From Cyanophora paradoxa (taxonomy: Eukaryota; Glaucocystophyceae; Cyanophorales; Cyanophoraceae): DNA of 64,000 nucleotides. A model generated the notes under the pieces. The model was not told the DNA's origin. It made no database searches and was given only the letters and a program-made list of their open reading frames with translations. Numbering within the stretch: position 1 is the stretch's first letter; every line of letters starts with the position of its first letter. Positions 54,139-64,000 of the stretch are shown here, piece after piece. A program made the position numbers and the translations under genes. The DNA lies in assembly GCA_004431415.1 (NCBI GenBank), contig QPMI01000662.1, positions 62,001 through 126,000 on the forward strand, in the 5' to 3' direction.

Positions 54139-55225
54139 CTAGTTGACGGTCTGGTCCATGGTCTCGCCGGGGACGCCGTGGGCCTTGCCCAGGACCTTCG
54201 CCGGCACCCCGCACGCCGTCACTGCAGAAGCTACATGAGCCGGCGGCGGGGCGGGAGGGGCGGGGGGCGGGGGGGCGGGACCGTGCGGGGGGATGTCCTT
54301 GACGACGACGCTGCCGGCCCCGATCTTGGCCCCGTCCCCGATGCGGATGTTCCCCAGCACCGCCACCCCGGCGGCGAGGAGCACGCCGTTGCCGATCTTC
54401 GGGTGCCGGTCCCCGCTCTCCTTCCCCGTGCCCCCCAGCGTCACCCCGTGCAGGATGCTCACGTCGTTCCCCACCACGCTCGTCTCCCCTGCGCCCCGCA
54501 CCCGTCAGCGGCGGCGCGCTCGGGGGCGGAGGGGGGGCGGGGCGGGGCGGGCCGATGACGACGCCGGTGGCGTGGTCGAGGAGGATGCCGCGCCCGATGC
54601 GCGCCGCCGGGTGCACGTCCACGTGGAACACCTCCGAGATCCGGCTCTGCTCGCCACGCGGGGTTCAGGGCGGGGGCGGGGCGGCGGGCAGGCGCGGGGG
54701 CGGGCCTGGAGGGCGAGGGCGAGGGGCACGCGGCCGGAGCGCCAGAGGGCGTGGGAGACGCGGTACGCCTGCACCGCCTGCGCGCCCCGGGGGCGTCGGC
54801 GGGGGCGCGGGGGCGGGGGGCGGGGGGAAGGCTAGGCCGGGGCACCTGGAAGCCCTTGAAGTAGAGGAGGGCCTGGGAGAAGCCGCGGCACGCCGGGTCC
54901 CGCGCCCGCACCGCCTGCCGCGCAGCGTTGGCGGGGCGGGGAGGGGGCCGGGGCGGGGCGGGGCGGGGCGGACGCGGAGGTCGGCGAGGAAGGCCTGGCG
55001 GAGGTCGCGGTCGGCGGCGATGACCTCCTTGAAGAGCTCCAGCAGCTGCGTCGAGAGCAGCGTCGGGCTCTGCAGCTTGTTCGCCAGCGTGAACGCCAGG
55101 CAGTCCTCCAGGTTCGTGTGCACGAGGATGGCCGAGTAGAGGAACGAGGCGAGGATCGGCTCAGACTGCGCGTCCGCCTTGGCCTCCTGCCTGATCGTGC
55201 GCCACAGCGCCAGGTCGCTGTGCAT
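54139..55225 (-). CDS. Serine O-acetyltransferase (cysteine biosynthesis), 5' end unresolved
   Basis: Makes O-acetylserine from serine and acetyl-CoA. The N-terminal helical domain reads 'DLALWRTIRQEAKADAQSEP', 'LASFLYSAILVHTNLEDCLA', 'FTLANKLQSPTLL', then 'AVRARDPACRGFSQALLYFK', 'VQAYRVSHALWRSGR'. The left-handed beta-helix follows: 'FHVDVHPAARIGRGILLDHA', 'TGVVIG', 'ETSVVGNDVSILHGVTLGGT', 'GDRHPKIGNGVLLAAGVAVL', 'GAKIGAGSVVVKDIPPHG', with the catalytic Asp/His pair in 'VDVHPAA' and 'GDRHPKIG'. The C-terminus is 'GVPAKVLGKAHGVPGE' plus 'TMDQTVN'. It lacks the terminal Ile that docks into O-acetylserine(thiol)lyase in many species. The Met at 55225 equals the bacterial start; coding-like sequence continues upstream to about 55400 ('EEHVLCSEDYLPAS'), so an organelle leader is likely, but I could not find its ATG. 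Confidence 0.88.
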
Positions 55226-55831
55226 CGGGTCCGTGTCCGCTGTCGTCCCGCTCGAGCTGCTGTCGCTCGCCGCCGGCCCCCGCGCCACCGCCGCCCCTCG
55301 CCTGCTCGCCGGGAGGTAGTCTTCCGAGCACAGAACGTGCTCCTCCGACTCCGCCTCATGCGAGGGCGGCCCCGCGTGTGCCGCCTCCACGTGAGTCCGC
55401 CGCGGCGCGCGTGCGCTCGCCGTCGCGCGGCTCACGAGCGCCCTCTGGCCCCTGGACCTTGCGAGATCCCCGGATGCTTGCGCCGCAGCGCCCAGCGACG
55501 ACGGCGCCGGGTGAGCTGGTGACCGGAGCAGGAGTGCAACGCTGGCAGCTGCGCCCAGTCTATGTCCGCACGCGACCTTGCCCTGGATCAGATCATGAAG
55601 ACGGTGAGCGAGCTGGGCGCCCTGGAGGTGGCCCGCAGAGCGGAGCACGGGCGCTGCCATGTGTCGGTTGAAACGGACGACGCGATAAGCTGTTTCAGGC
55701 TGTTCAAATGGGCTCTGGAGGTCGCGTGCGGCAAACAGCCGCCGGCAGGAGAGGATCCCGTGCTGGATCTCTGTGAACAAGTGTACCCCCACCCGCTTGT
55801 GCCCCCCACCCTCGAACATCGGCGCGGCGAG

Positions 55832-58800
55832 ATGGACGAAATCGTGCGTGCCACCCGCGCTGCCGGCGCGGCCGCGGCATGCTGAATGCGCGCGACTGCA
55901 GGCGGCGCTGCAAAAGCAGCTGGCGGCGGTGCAGCTCACCGAGACCTCCCTGCGCCTTTCGGAGCGCAATGTCGTCGAGATTGTCATGAAGATAATGGAG
56001 CTGGGCCTGCTGAAGGGCGTCATCATGACCCAGCAGCGCGAGTATGTCACGCAGCGGCAGCTGGAGCGCGAGATCCTCGACGAGCTGCTCGTCCGCGGAG
56101 GTGCGCCCGCGCGGGCCGGCGGCGCGGCGCGCGGGGTCGCGGGCCGAGGGGCGGGGGCGCAGGGCGCGTGAACGTGGTGGAGCTGCAGCCGGCGCTGGGC
56201 GTGGACCTCTCGTTCATCCAGGCGCGCTCGGCGGACATTGCCGCCAAGGACGACTCGGTCATGCTCGTCAAGGGCGAGCTCATCGCCAGGTCCGCCCCCC
56301 GCCCGCCGCGCGCCGCGGGCAGCGGCGGGCGGTGCGAGCGGGGGCGGGCAGCTACTACCTGGACTCGCTGGCGGAGGAGGTGAACGAGTGGCTGCAGGAG
56401 GCGGGGCGCGTGGGCCTCGACGAGGTCTCCGCCCGCTTCACCCTCGACCTCGAGTTCCTCCAGAGCGTCCGCCCCGCCCCGCCCCGCCCCGCCCCGGCCC
56501 CGCCGGCACGCGCCGAGGCCGGGCGGCGCAGGTGCTCGTGCCGCGCCTCGGGGTCTCCGTGCAGGGCAAGCTCGACCAGGGCGCCCTCTTCACCCAGGCC
56601 CGCCGCCCCCCGCCCCGCCCCGCACCCCGTCCCCTGACCCCCCCGCAGGCCTACCTCGAGCGGCACACCGCGCAGATCCGCGGCCTCTTCTCCGCGATGA
56701 CCCGGTACCCCCGCCCGCCCCCCGCCCCGCCCCGCCCGAGCGCTGAGGCCGCGCGCCGTGCAGGCCGACGAACGTGGGGGCCCTCATCAAGCAGTACAAC
56801 TTCAACGAGGGCATCTTCTACAGTGCGCGCGCCCCGTACCCCCCCCGGTCCCGCCGTACCCCCCTCCAACGCAGCGCAGGCGTCCTCCAGAAGCTCCTAG
56901 ACGAGGGACGCGTCGACGGCCACGTCCGGGTGCGCAGTACCCCCCGGCTCTTCTTTCCCCCCCCTCTTAAAACGGCGGCAGGGGGGCGGGGAGCGGGCGG
57001 TGTTCTACCCGGCGCTCTTCACGCGGGTGCAGCAGTCCTCCGTCGAGGACTTCTACAGGCAGAACGACTACATCGGTGCGCCCCGGAGCCTGCCAGCGCC
57101 CGCCGCCGGACGCCGGGCCTCGCTGAGGCGGGGGCGGGCAGAGTACAGCCGGCTGGCGAAGCTGGAGATCGGGAACCCGCGGCAGTACATGGAGGGGCGG
57201 CACAAGGGCAAGGGCCTCGCCCTCGACACCTGCTTCGTCTCCGACCGCCTCGTCGCCCAGGTTCGCGCCAGTGTTGAGGGGCGCCGGGCGGGGGGCCGGC
57301 TGGCTGAGCCGGGGCCCCGCCCCCGGGACGGACAGGTGGACGCGAACCTGGACGAGGCGCTGGCGAGCGGGACCTACCTCGACGTCGCGCCCCTCGTCCC
57401 CGCCCCCTTCACCCCCGCCGACACCGCCGCCCTCCTCGAGGCCTGCCCCTCGCTCCAGCGGCGGGGGGCCCCCGCGGTGACCCTCGGCGAGTGCTTCGTC
57501 GTGAGCCGGCAGCTGCTGGAGCAGGCCGTGGCGCGCTACGAGGAGCGCCTCCGCAAGCTCAGCGAGACCGTCATCGCCGAGGAGGCCCCCGCGGCTCCCG
57601 CCCCGGGGGGGGCCGACGAGGAGGAGGAGGAGCGCTACAGCGACGGCGAGCAGAGCGACGAGGACGGCGGCAAGCTGCGGCCGCCCTCCCGCAAGAACAA
57701 CCCCTCCCCGAGCGCCCCCGCCGCCCCCGCCGGCAAGAAGGGCGGGCCCTCCAAGACCCCGCCCGCCCCCGCCCCGGCCCCGGCCCCGGCCCCGGGCCCG
57801 GCAGCCGGGGCCAAGAAGGGCGGCAAGGGCGGAGCGGCGGCGGCGGCGGCGGCGGACGACGACGAGCCGCTGACGAAGAAGGCGGCGGGCAAGGCGAAGA
57901 AAGGCGGGGCGGCGCCGGCGCCGGCCGCGGCCGCCAAGAAGGGCGGCGCGGGGGCAAGAAGGGCGGGCCGGCCGAGACGGGGCCCCTGGCCAAGGCCGAG
58001 GCGCGCCGGCCGCCCCGCCGCGCCCCGCCCCGCCTCGCCCGCTGAGGGCAGTGCGGGCGTGCAGGTGGTGAAGGCGCTGCGAGAGTGGTACCCCGAGGCG
58101 GACCCCGACATGCTGGCGCTGGTCGCCGGCCACATCAGGCCGGCCCTCCTCGAGGCCCGCCTGCCCCACCTCGCCCCGCCTCGGGCCGCCCTCCCCTGAG
58201 CCGCGGGGCCGGCGCAGGCCGAGGCGCGCGTCAAGGCCTCCCTCTTCACCGGCCCCGCCCCCGCCGGCGCGGCCGCCGCCGCCAAGGGCGGGCCCGACGG
58301 CGCCGCCGCCCGCAAGCAGGCGCCCCCGCCCGCCCGCCCGCCGTCGCCGCCCCGCCGCGCGTGCTGACGGGCGGGGCAGCGAGAGGCGCTGCGGGAGCGG
58401 GCGGCGGCGCTGTACGAGGCGGCGTGGCTCCAGCGGCGCGCCGCCGAGCACCTCGACGGTGCCCCGCCGCCGCCCCACGCCCCGCCGCCCGGGCCCCGCG
58501 CTGACGCTCGGGGCGGGGGGCAGAGGCGGGGCGGGAAGCGGTGGAGCGGCACGTGGCGAAGACGACGGGGGCCGAGCTCTACGCGGCGCTCGTCGAGTCG
58601 CACGCCGCCGCCCTCGGCCTCCCGCTCCCTGCCCCCGACGCCAAGGCGGGGCCGGCGGGGGCCCTGCCCCCGGGCTTCGCGGGGCAGGTCATGGGCCACC
58701 TCTCCAAGAGCATCGCGGGGCCCCTCGCCGCCCTCGCCGACGCCCTCGGGCCCAAGAAGGCCCGCCCGCCCGCCCCTCGAGGGCGCCGCGCTGCCCTCTG

Positions 58801-59557
58801 ACGCCGCGCCGGGCGTGCAGACGCTGGAGGAGGCGCTGGTGGCGGCGGAGGAGGCGCTCGAGGCGAGCCGCGTGCCGGCGAAGCGGCCGGACAAGAAGCG
58901 GGAGCGGCAGCTCGTGCACCGGCACAAGGCGGCGCTGGCCGAGGAGCTCGCGGCCGCCGAGGACCCCGCCCTCGCCCTCCACGCCGCCGCCTCCCTCCTC
59001 TACAGGTCCCGCCCCCTCCGCCCCGCCCCTTCCGCCCCGAACCCGTCGCGGGCGCTGAGGGCGCACCCGCCAGCTCGTCGTACGGGTGCGCGGTGAACGC
59101 GCCGGGGAGGGCCCTCCCCGCGCTGCTCGAAGCCCTGCGCCGCGCCGGCGCGCCGCGCGAGGAGGCCCCGCCGAGGCGGCCGAGAGGGAGCCCAGGCGCG
59201 ACGACAAGGGCAAGAAGGTCGCCCGCCGCCCGCCGCCCGCCCCGCGCCCGCCCTCACTCGGCGGCAGGCCGGCAAGAAGGGCGGCAAGGGCGGGAGGAGG
59301 CGGCGGCGGGGGCGGCGGCGGGGGCGGCGGGGCGGCGGGCCCCGGGGCGCCGGTGGCGGCGGGGCTGCTGGGGGAGCTCGAGGAGGCCCACCGGGCCGTC
59401 GTCCGCCTCCTCTCCGCCCGCTTCGGTGGCGCCGCCGGCGGGGCGGGCGGCGGGCGGCCGAGGCGGAGGCGGTGGCGCGGACGCGGGTGGACGCCGTGCG
59501 CGCCGCCGCCCTCGCCCTCGCCCGCAGCAGCAAGGGCCCCGCCCCCGACGCCGAGTA
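55832..59557 (+). CDS. UFL1: E3 UFM1-protein ligase 1 (UFL1)
   Basis: Attaches the ubiquitin-like modifier UFM1 to substrates at the ER and on ribosomes. The ATG at 55832 gives 'MDEI' and, after a 61-nt intron, 'AALQKQLAAVQLTETSLRLS' and 'ERNVVEIVMKIMELG', the same start as plant UFL1. Conserved blocks follow: 'REYVTQRQLEREILDELLVR', 'GRVNVVELQPALGVDLSFIQ', 'YYLDSLAEEVNEWLQEAGRV', 'VLVPRLGVSVQGKLDQGALF', 'HTAQIRGLFSAMTR', 'VFYPALFTRVQQSSVEDFYR', 'QNDYI', 'KGLALDTCFVSDRLVAQ', 'SGTYLDVAPLVPAPFTPADT'. A long Lys/Gly/Ala/Pro-rich insertion ('KKGGKGGAAAAAAADDDEP') precedes the C-terminal helical part ('REWYPEADPDMLALVAGHI'), ending 'ARSSKGPAPDAE' (TAG 59555-59557). The N-terminal half is well conserved; the basic insertion is specific to this organism as far as I can tell. 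Confidence 0.9.
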
Positions 59558-60521
59558 GCCGGCCCCGCCCGGATGGCCTCTCGCATTCGATTAATTGGGG
59601 GACGATTCATTGAACTTCGGTCTGCCGCCGGACCGTACGAGCCCGGCCATATGCATGCAAAGCTGCATATGCATTTGCGTCGAAGTTGAAACCCGGGAGC
59701 ATTCATGATCATATGATCAGCGATGATCATGATCACGGTTTACTCAGTTACCCGATCACGAGTACCGTAGTACCTGTTTTGAGGGACTACGGGCACCGGA
59801 GCAAGAGCTAGCACTTGCAATATTAATTGAGTTTTTCACGGTTATTCTGGATCGGACATTTAATTTGCTCCGAGGCTCAGCCTAACAAAATATCGGCGCC
59901 GGCTAGCGCTAGCTCCAGATAGCCGCGCCCCAAATCGCGATCGTACGAAACATTAGCGGCTCTACTAACACACCGGCAATTTTTTATACACGTGCACTAA
60001 CTCATTTCCTAATCACGAGTCACTCATCACGATCATGGCAATCGATTGCGGCCAGAAGGCAGGATCCGGGAAAAAGACGCCTTGGGGGCGCCTGCAAGCA
60101 CCGCGAAGACACAGATTCGAAGGTCAACGCCTTTGAAATTTCTGCCTCTGAACCCGAAGGTCCTGCCACTGTGCATGTCGGAAACATATATGCATCAGAA
60201 ATATGCCAGCTTTGCTAGTTCTACTATCAGAAACATCTCAGATAACTATAAAGCCAAGGCCAAGGAAAGGTACCAGGCCCGCTCGCTATGCAATTTTTCG
60301 GTCTACACAATAACGTCTGCAGCTGGCCATCGATCACGGTATGGTCTGGATCTCAAATGCGAAAAATCATTATAAAATTATGATGAAGCCTAAAGATTGT
60401 TAATCAGAAACATCTTGAGCTCAGAATGCGAGAGCCGCCGGGGTTTAGAATTATTTCTACTCTTCGAATTCGAATTCCTGCGCGTGCTCTCCCCCGCCGC
60501 CGCCGCCGCCGCCCCCGGGGC
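59558..60521. other. AT-richer intergenic region between convergent UFL1 and nitrate reductase
   Basis: Nearly 1 kb with lower GC than the flanking genes and many GATC/ATGCAT palindromes, e.g. ATGATCATATGATCAGCGAT near 59704 and CATATGCATGCAAAGCTGCA near 59648. A frame of about 110 codons at 60046-60375 lacks an ATG start and has no recognisable motif, so I do not call it a gene. The region should contain the two 3' ends. Confidence 0.55.
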
Positions 60522-63500
60522 TCAGAAGGCGAAGAGGAGGTCGCTGGGGTAGCCGACGCGCTCGAGGTTCGGCACGCAGGTCTGCTTCGGCATGCCCGGG
60601 GGGCCGCACATGAAGACCCCCGAGCCGGCCCCCGGCGCCGGCAGCCGCTCCCTGCCCACGCCCCCGCGTCGGAGGAGCGCGACGAGGGGGGCGCGGGGAA
60701 GCCGCGGGGGGCGCACCGGAACATGGTCTCGGAGACGGGCCCCTGGCTGAACGTCCACGCCCCCGCCTCGCCCTCCCCAACCTGCCCCGGCTGAGCGGTC
60801 CGGATCGAGCGCGCCCTGCGGGGGGTTCCGCGGCCACCTTGTCGACGGTGTGCCAGACGCGGAGGCGGCCGGGGTGCTTGGCGCAGAGCTCGTCGAGCTC
60901 GGCCTTCAGCAGGATCTTGTCCGGCGACTGCGCGCGCGCGCCGGCCCCGCCCCGCGCGATCGGCCGAGGAAGACAAGAGCGCAGACGGGGGGAGGAGGGC
61001 GGGGGCGCACGCGGGGGGCGTAGAGGAGCCAGGCCTCGGTCTTGTCCTCGGGGTCCGCCAGGATCGCCTTGATCATCTGCCCGCCCCCGGTCCAAGCCGG
61101 AGTCAGACGACGCCGGTTTGGCGCGAGCAGAGTACGGGGCGGGGGCGGCGGACCGCGAACATGGGGGCGATGCCGGTGCCGCCGGCGACGAGGCCGACGC
61201 GGTCGAGGTGCAGGTGCCGCCCCTCGATCTCGAACTCCCCTGCGCATGCGCCCCGGCCCGTCAGACCCTACTTTCGCCAGGAGGAGGAGCGGGCAGACCG
61301 CGGCCGCGGTAGACGATGTCACCCGAGGCTCCCTTGACGAGGATCGTGTCTCCGACCTGCGCACGCGCCCGGCGCTCAGAACTCGGAGGGAATTCCAAGG
61401 CTTTCTTTGATTTAATTTCGGGGGCGGGCGGCGGCTGCCTTCATGGCGTCGAGGTGCGTGGTCATGAGGCCGCCGTTGGGGAAACGGGGGTCCTCGTTCT
61501 TGAGGTAGACCTGCCACGCAAGTCCTCAGAGAGAGGCGAAATTGATGACAAGAGGTGGAGAAGAGGGCACCCGGACGGCGAGGTCGAAATAGCCCCGGAC
61601 CTCGTTGCCCGTGATCGGCGTGTATCTGCGCGCGCGGCGTCAGGTCGCAGGTTCGACGGGTTCATTTCCGATCGCGGAAGTCAATGGCGGACATGCGGGA
61701 GACGTGGGCGCCGCCGGGGCCAATGGGGGCGGAGAGGGAGAGGTGCCAGCCAACGCGGAGGCCCAGCACGTGCTCCGGCGTCTTCAGCCCGAACCGGTAC
61801 CTTCGGGATGCGAGGGCTCAGGGCGGAGCGGGGCGAACTCGAGCGGGGCGGGGGCGGGGGCACCGGCGGCCGTCGTTGGAGAGGACCTCCCGCTCGAGCA
61901 GCGTCACCGTGATCGGCCCGCGCCCGTCCTGCCCGCCCCGCGCCCCGCCCTCAGCGGGGGAGAGCTCGAGCGCGCGGGGACGGGGCCGGGGGCGACCTTG
62001 AGGGAGACCGGGGCGCCCTCCGGCACGTCGATCACCGAGCGCCGCCGGCCAAGGGCTGCCCCCGCGCCCGGCGCCCCCCGGCCCGATCAGCGCGGGATCC
62101 GGAGTCGAGGGCGCGGGGCGGACCGTTGGGGGCGTCGGGGCGGAGCCAGAAGGGGCGCCCCGGGCAGCGCGGGTTCGCCACGAAGGCCCCGCCCAGCTCC
62201 CCGATGTACCTGACGTCCATCGCGAGAGGCGCGCCCCACTTAGTGCACGCCGAAGCGTACGCGTGGCCTGCAGCGATTTTTTTCGAGGCGCACCAGTCGG
62301 CGAGGAGCTTGTAGGCGCCCTTGCTGTGCGTCTCCTCGAACTCCTTGGTCGAGTCGGTGCCGGCCTGGCGATCGCGAGGAGCGCGGGTCGGGAGGGCGAG
62401 GGCGGGAGGCGGAACGAAGGCGGGGGAAGGGCTCTGGACCTTCATCACGATGGAGTGGCCGCCGCCGGGGTGCTCGTTCAGGTAGGGCGTGCAGTCGTAC
62501 ACCTAAATCCAGGAGATCAAGAACGAAGACTTGCAGAGGACTCGAATGCTTTGCACGCGAACGGACCTTGTTAGAAACGACTATCCAGCAGTCGTCTGGA
62601 GGGGGCCCGTTTCGGTAACCCACAAAGTGTCGCGGTAGGGCTGCCTACCCATGGTGTTGTGCTTCGCCACCTGCGCGCCCAGCGCCGCGGCGATCACGTT
62701 CGTTCGGTCTGAAAGAGCGCTTCTGAGGGGTTCGAGCCGCAAACCTCGTCCATCGTGAGCGTGTGGGCAGAGCCGCCTGCAGGGAGGACGACCTGCAATC
62801 GATGCCGCGAGGGCGCGCGTGAGCTCGAGCTCGAGCTCGCGTTCACTGATTTTTCGAAATCGAATGCGAGGTGGGGCGCACCTGGGCGTTCGGGGCGACA
62901 TTGACGGCGGAGGACTTCTGGGGGGCGGGCGCCGGCTTCTCCTGGGCGGCCGGCGCCGGGGCGGACGCCGGCTCCTTCTTCGCGGCCGCAGAGGCGTCGC
63001 CGTCGGCGGGGCGCATCCAGCCGGTGGGGTGGCCGGCCACCACCGGGTGCTCCACGAGGACCGCCCTCTCGCCGGCCGCGTTCGCCGCACGGCTGAGGCG
63101 CAGCCGGTAGATTGCGTTTTTGCCCTGCCCGAAGCTCAGCCCGCGAGGCGAGTTGGAACTCGAGCACTCGAGAGCACCTGTCCCATGAGGTTCCAGGTGG
63201 CGGGCCGGGTCAGCCTCGTGATCATTGTTAAGATTCATTCGTTCTTTTGGGGGAGAAGCTTAAGGACGGACCTGCGTGTTGTTGGCCTCGTCCCAGGCGC
63301 GGCAGGCGATCTCGTGCGCGCCCTCCACTGCCGCCGAGTCCAGCCGCGCCGCGTCGACCGCCAGGCGCCAAAAGACCCAGCACCTTCGAGTTCGAACTCC
63401 CGCAATCAGACGGCGATCGCGGCGCGAGCGCTGGTGCAGGCGACGGGCACCAGGAGCGGCCGTCGGCGCTGGGGCGCTCGAAGCGCTCGATGGTGGAGAG

Positions 63501-64000
63501 GATCCAGGTCTTGCAGCCGTCGAGCGAGACTTCGACGCGCGTCACCGCCCGCCCCCCGCCTGAAATCAAAAATGGAATTTCAGCGCTCGGGCGAATCCTC
63601 TACAGAAGACGATGCAAAGAAGCGACGCGGACCGCTGAGGGCGTAGCCGCCGATCGTGATCGGGTGCGTCCGCTGCAGGGAGAGCACCTGGCGGCCGCCG
63701 CAAGGTACGTGTTACCGGTGGAACGGGCGGAGCTGGCCATGGGCTGCGCATGCGGACCTCGCCGGGGGCCGGGGACCAGATAACGGACTGGACGGCGAGC
63801 TCGTTGAGGATGTACTCGGGCCGGAACCACCAGCCTGCGCGAAGCGAAATAAGATTCTAAGGGGATACGGAGCGCGCAAATATCAAGGGGGGCGGGCCTT
63901 CGGCCTGGGCGAGCTCCTCGTCGACGTGGGGCGGGAGGATCCTGCCCCGAGGCGCGGTGAGCTCCCCGGCCGGCCGCGGGCGCCCGGGGCTCGCTGCGAG
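60522..64000 (-). CDS. Assimilatory nitrate reductase, 5' part outside the window
   Basis: Reduces nitrate to nitrite in the cytosol with NAD(P)H. Only the part after the Mo-cofactor core is present. The Mo dimerisation domain reads 'RILPPHVDEELAQAEG', 'WWFRPEYILNELAVQSVIWS', 'AVTRVEVSLDGCKTWILSTI', 'AHEIACRAWDEANNTQ' and 'PATWNLMGQ'. After an Ala/Pro/Lys hinge ('KEPASAPAPAAQEKPAPA') comes the cytochrome b5 domain with the haem motif 'YLNEHPGGGHSIVMK'. The FAD/NADH reductase part has 'ITVTLLEREVLSNDG', 'YTPITGNEVRGYFDL', 'DTILVKGASGDIVYRGRG', 'GLVAGGTGIAPMFA', 'QMIKAILADPEDKTEAWLLY' and 'FMCGPPGMPKQT', ending 'ERVGYPSDLLFAF' at 60522. All redox-domain motifs expected for a eukaryotic enzyme are present. 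Introns are frequent and short. Exon joins were made from family knowledge. Confidence 0.92.

Noticed and set aside
55562-55885. Plus-strand frame of 108 codons (MSARDLALDQ) before UFL1
   Set aside because: UFL1 in plants starts just before the helix that here follows 'MDEI' at 55832. The upstream frame ends in a stop inside the first intron and has no family match, though a long 5' leader cannot be excluded.
60046-60375. Frame of 109 codons in AT-rich DNA between UFL1 and nitrate reductase
   Set aside because: No ATG start, no motif, composition unlike the genes here.
1-64000. tRNA, rRNA, CRISPR array, bacterial insertion sequence or viral gene
   Set aside because: I looked for conserved rRNA words, cloverleaf patterns, regularly spaced repeats and transposase or capsid motifs on both strands and found none.

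Overview
The window is nuclear DNA of a GC-rich, intron-rich, unicellular photosynthetic eukaryote. Nearly every gene is cut by short introns (mostly 40-100 nt) whose donors read GTGCGC or GTCCGC and whose acceptors end in CGCAG or CTCAG. Nitrate reductase and a thylakoid-lumen FKBP point to an alga, and an EFHC/RIB72-type DM10 protein points to a flagellate. The FKBP precursor begins MSCFAA, with a Phe close to the N-terminus and no ER signal peptide in front of the plastid leader. That fits a primary plastid of the glaucophyte (or red algal) type better than a haptophyte or heterokont plastid. A glaucophyte such as Cyanophora is my best guess, but this is inference from a few features. No rRNA, tRNA, CRISPR array or bacterial operon was seen.

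Layout, left to right: a WD40 protein cut by the left edge (1-1932, +); a TBC Rab-GAP (2130-4071, -); a Ser/Thr kinase whose catalytic domain carries a foreign insertion of about 110 residues (4379-6585, -); kinase-SH2 gene A (6954-10007, -); a divergent orphan gene (10089-12798, +); a TKL/RLK-type kinase with a C-terminal membrane segment (13014-16841, +); a 2-kb gene-poor stretch with an exon relic and a poly-G tract; kinase-SH2 gene B (18900-22605, -); and a giant gene C (22630-30097, -) that reads as TIR, Cys4 zinc site, pseudokinase, helical region, second pseudokinase and SH2.

The middle of the window holds two copies of an FKBP leader. The left copy (30429-31393) has lost the FKBP domain and runs into unrelated sequence. 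The right copy (34217-35378) is intact. Between them lie a foldback repeat (31541-32070) and a GT32 glycosyltransferase (32093-33839, -). The right third is housekeeping: an MFS transporter, GPI inositol acyltransferase PIGW/GWT1, a non-canonical poly(A)/U polymerase-like protein, an EFHC-like protein, an F-box-like LRR protein, PI-specific phospholipase C, a CDCA7-type zinc-finger protein, serine acetyltransferase, UFL1, and nitrate reductase cut by the right edge. Many genes are divergently paired across gaps of 80-400 bp.

The most notable content is signalling. Genes A, B and C share a TKL-type kinase, a conserved helical linker and an SH2 domain with the FLVR-type arginine. A and B also end in a Tyr-Val-(Asp/Asn)-Val tail, a layout that recalls STAT (linker, SH2, C-terminal phosphotyrosine) with a kinase added in front. 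Gene C adds a TIR domain and has lost key catalytic residues. All exon structures were spliced by eye, so exact boundaries are provisional.
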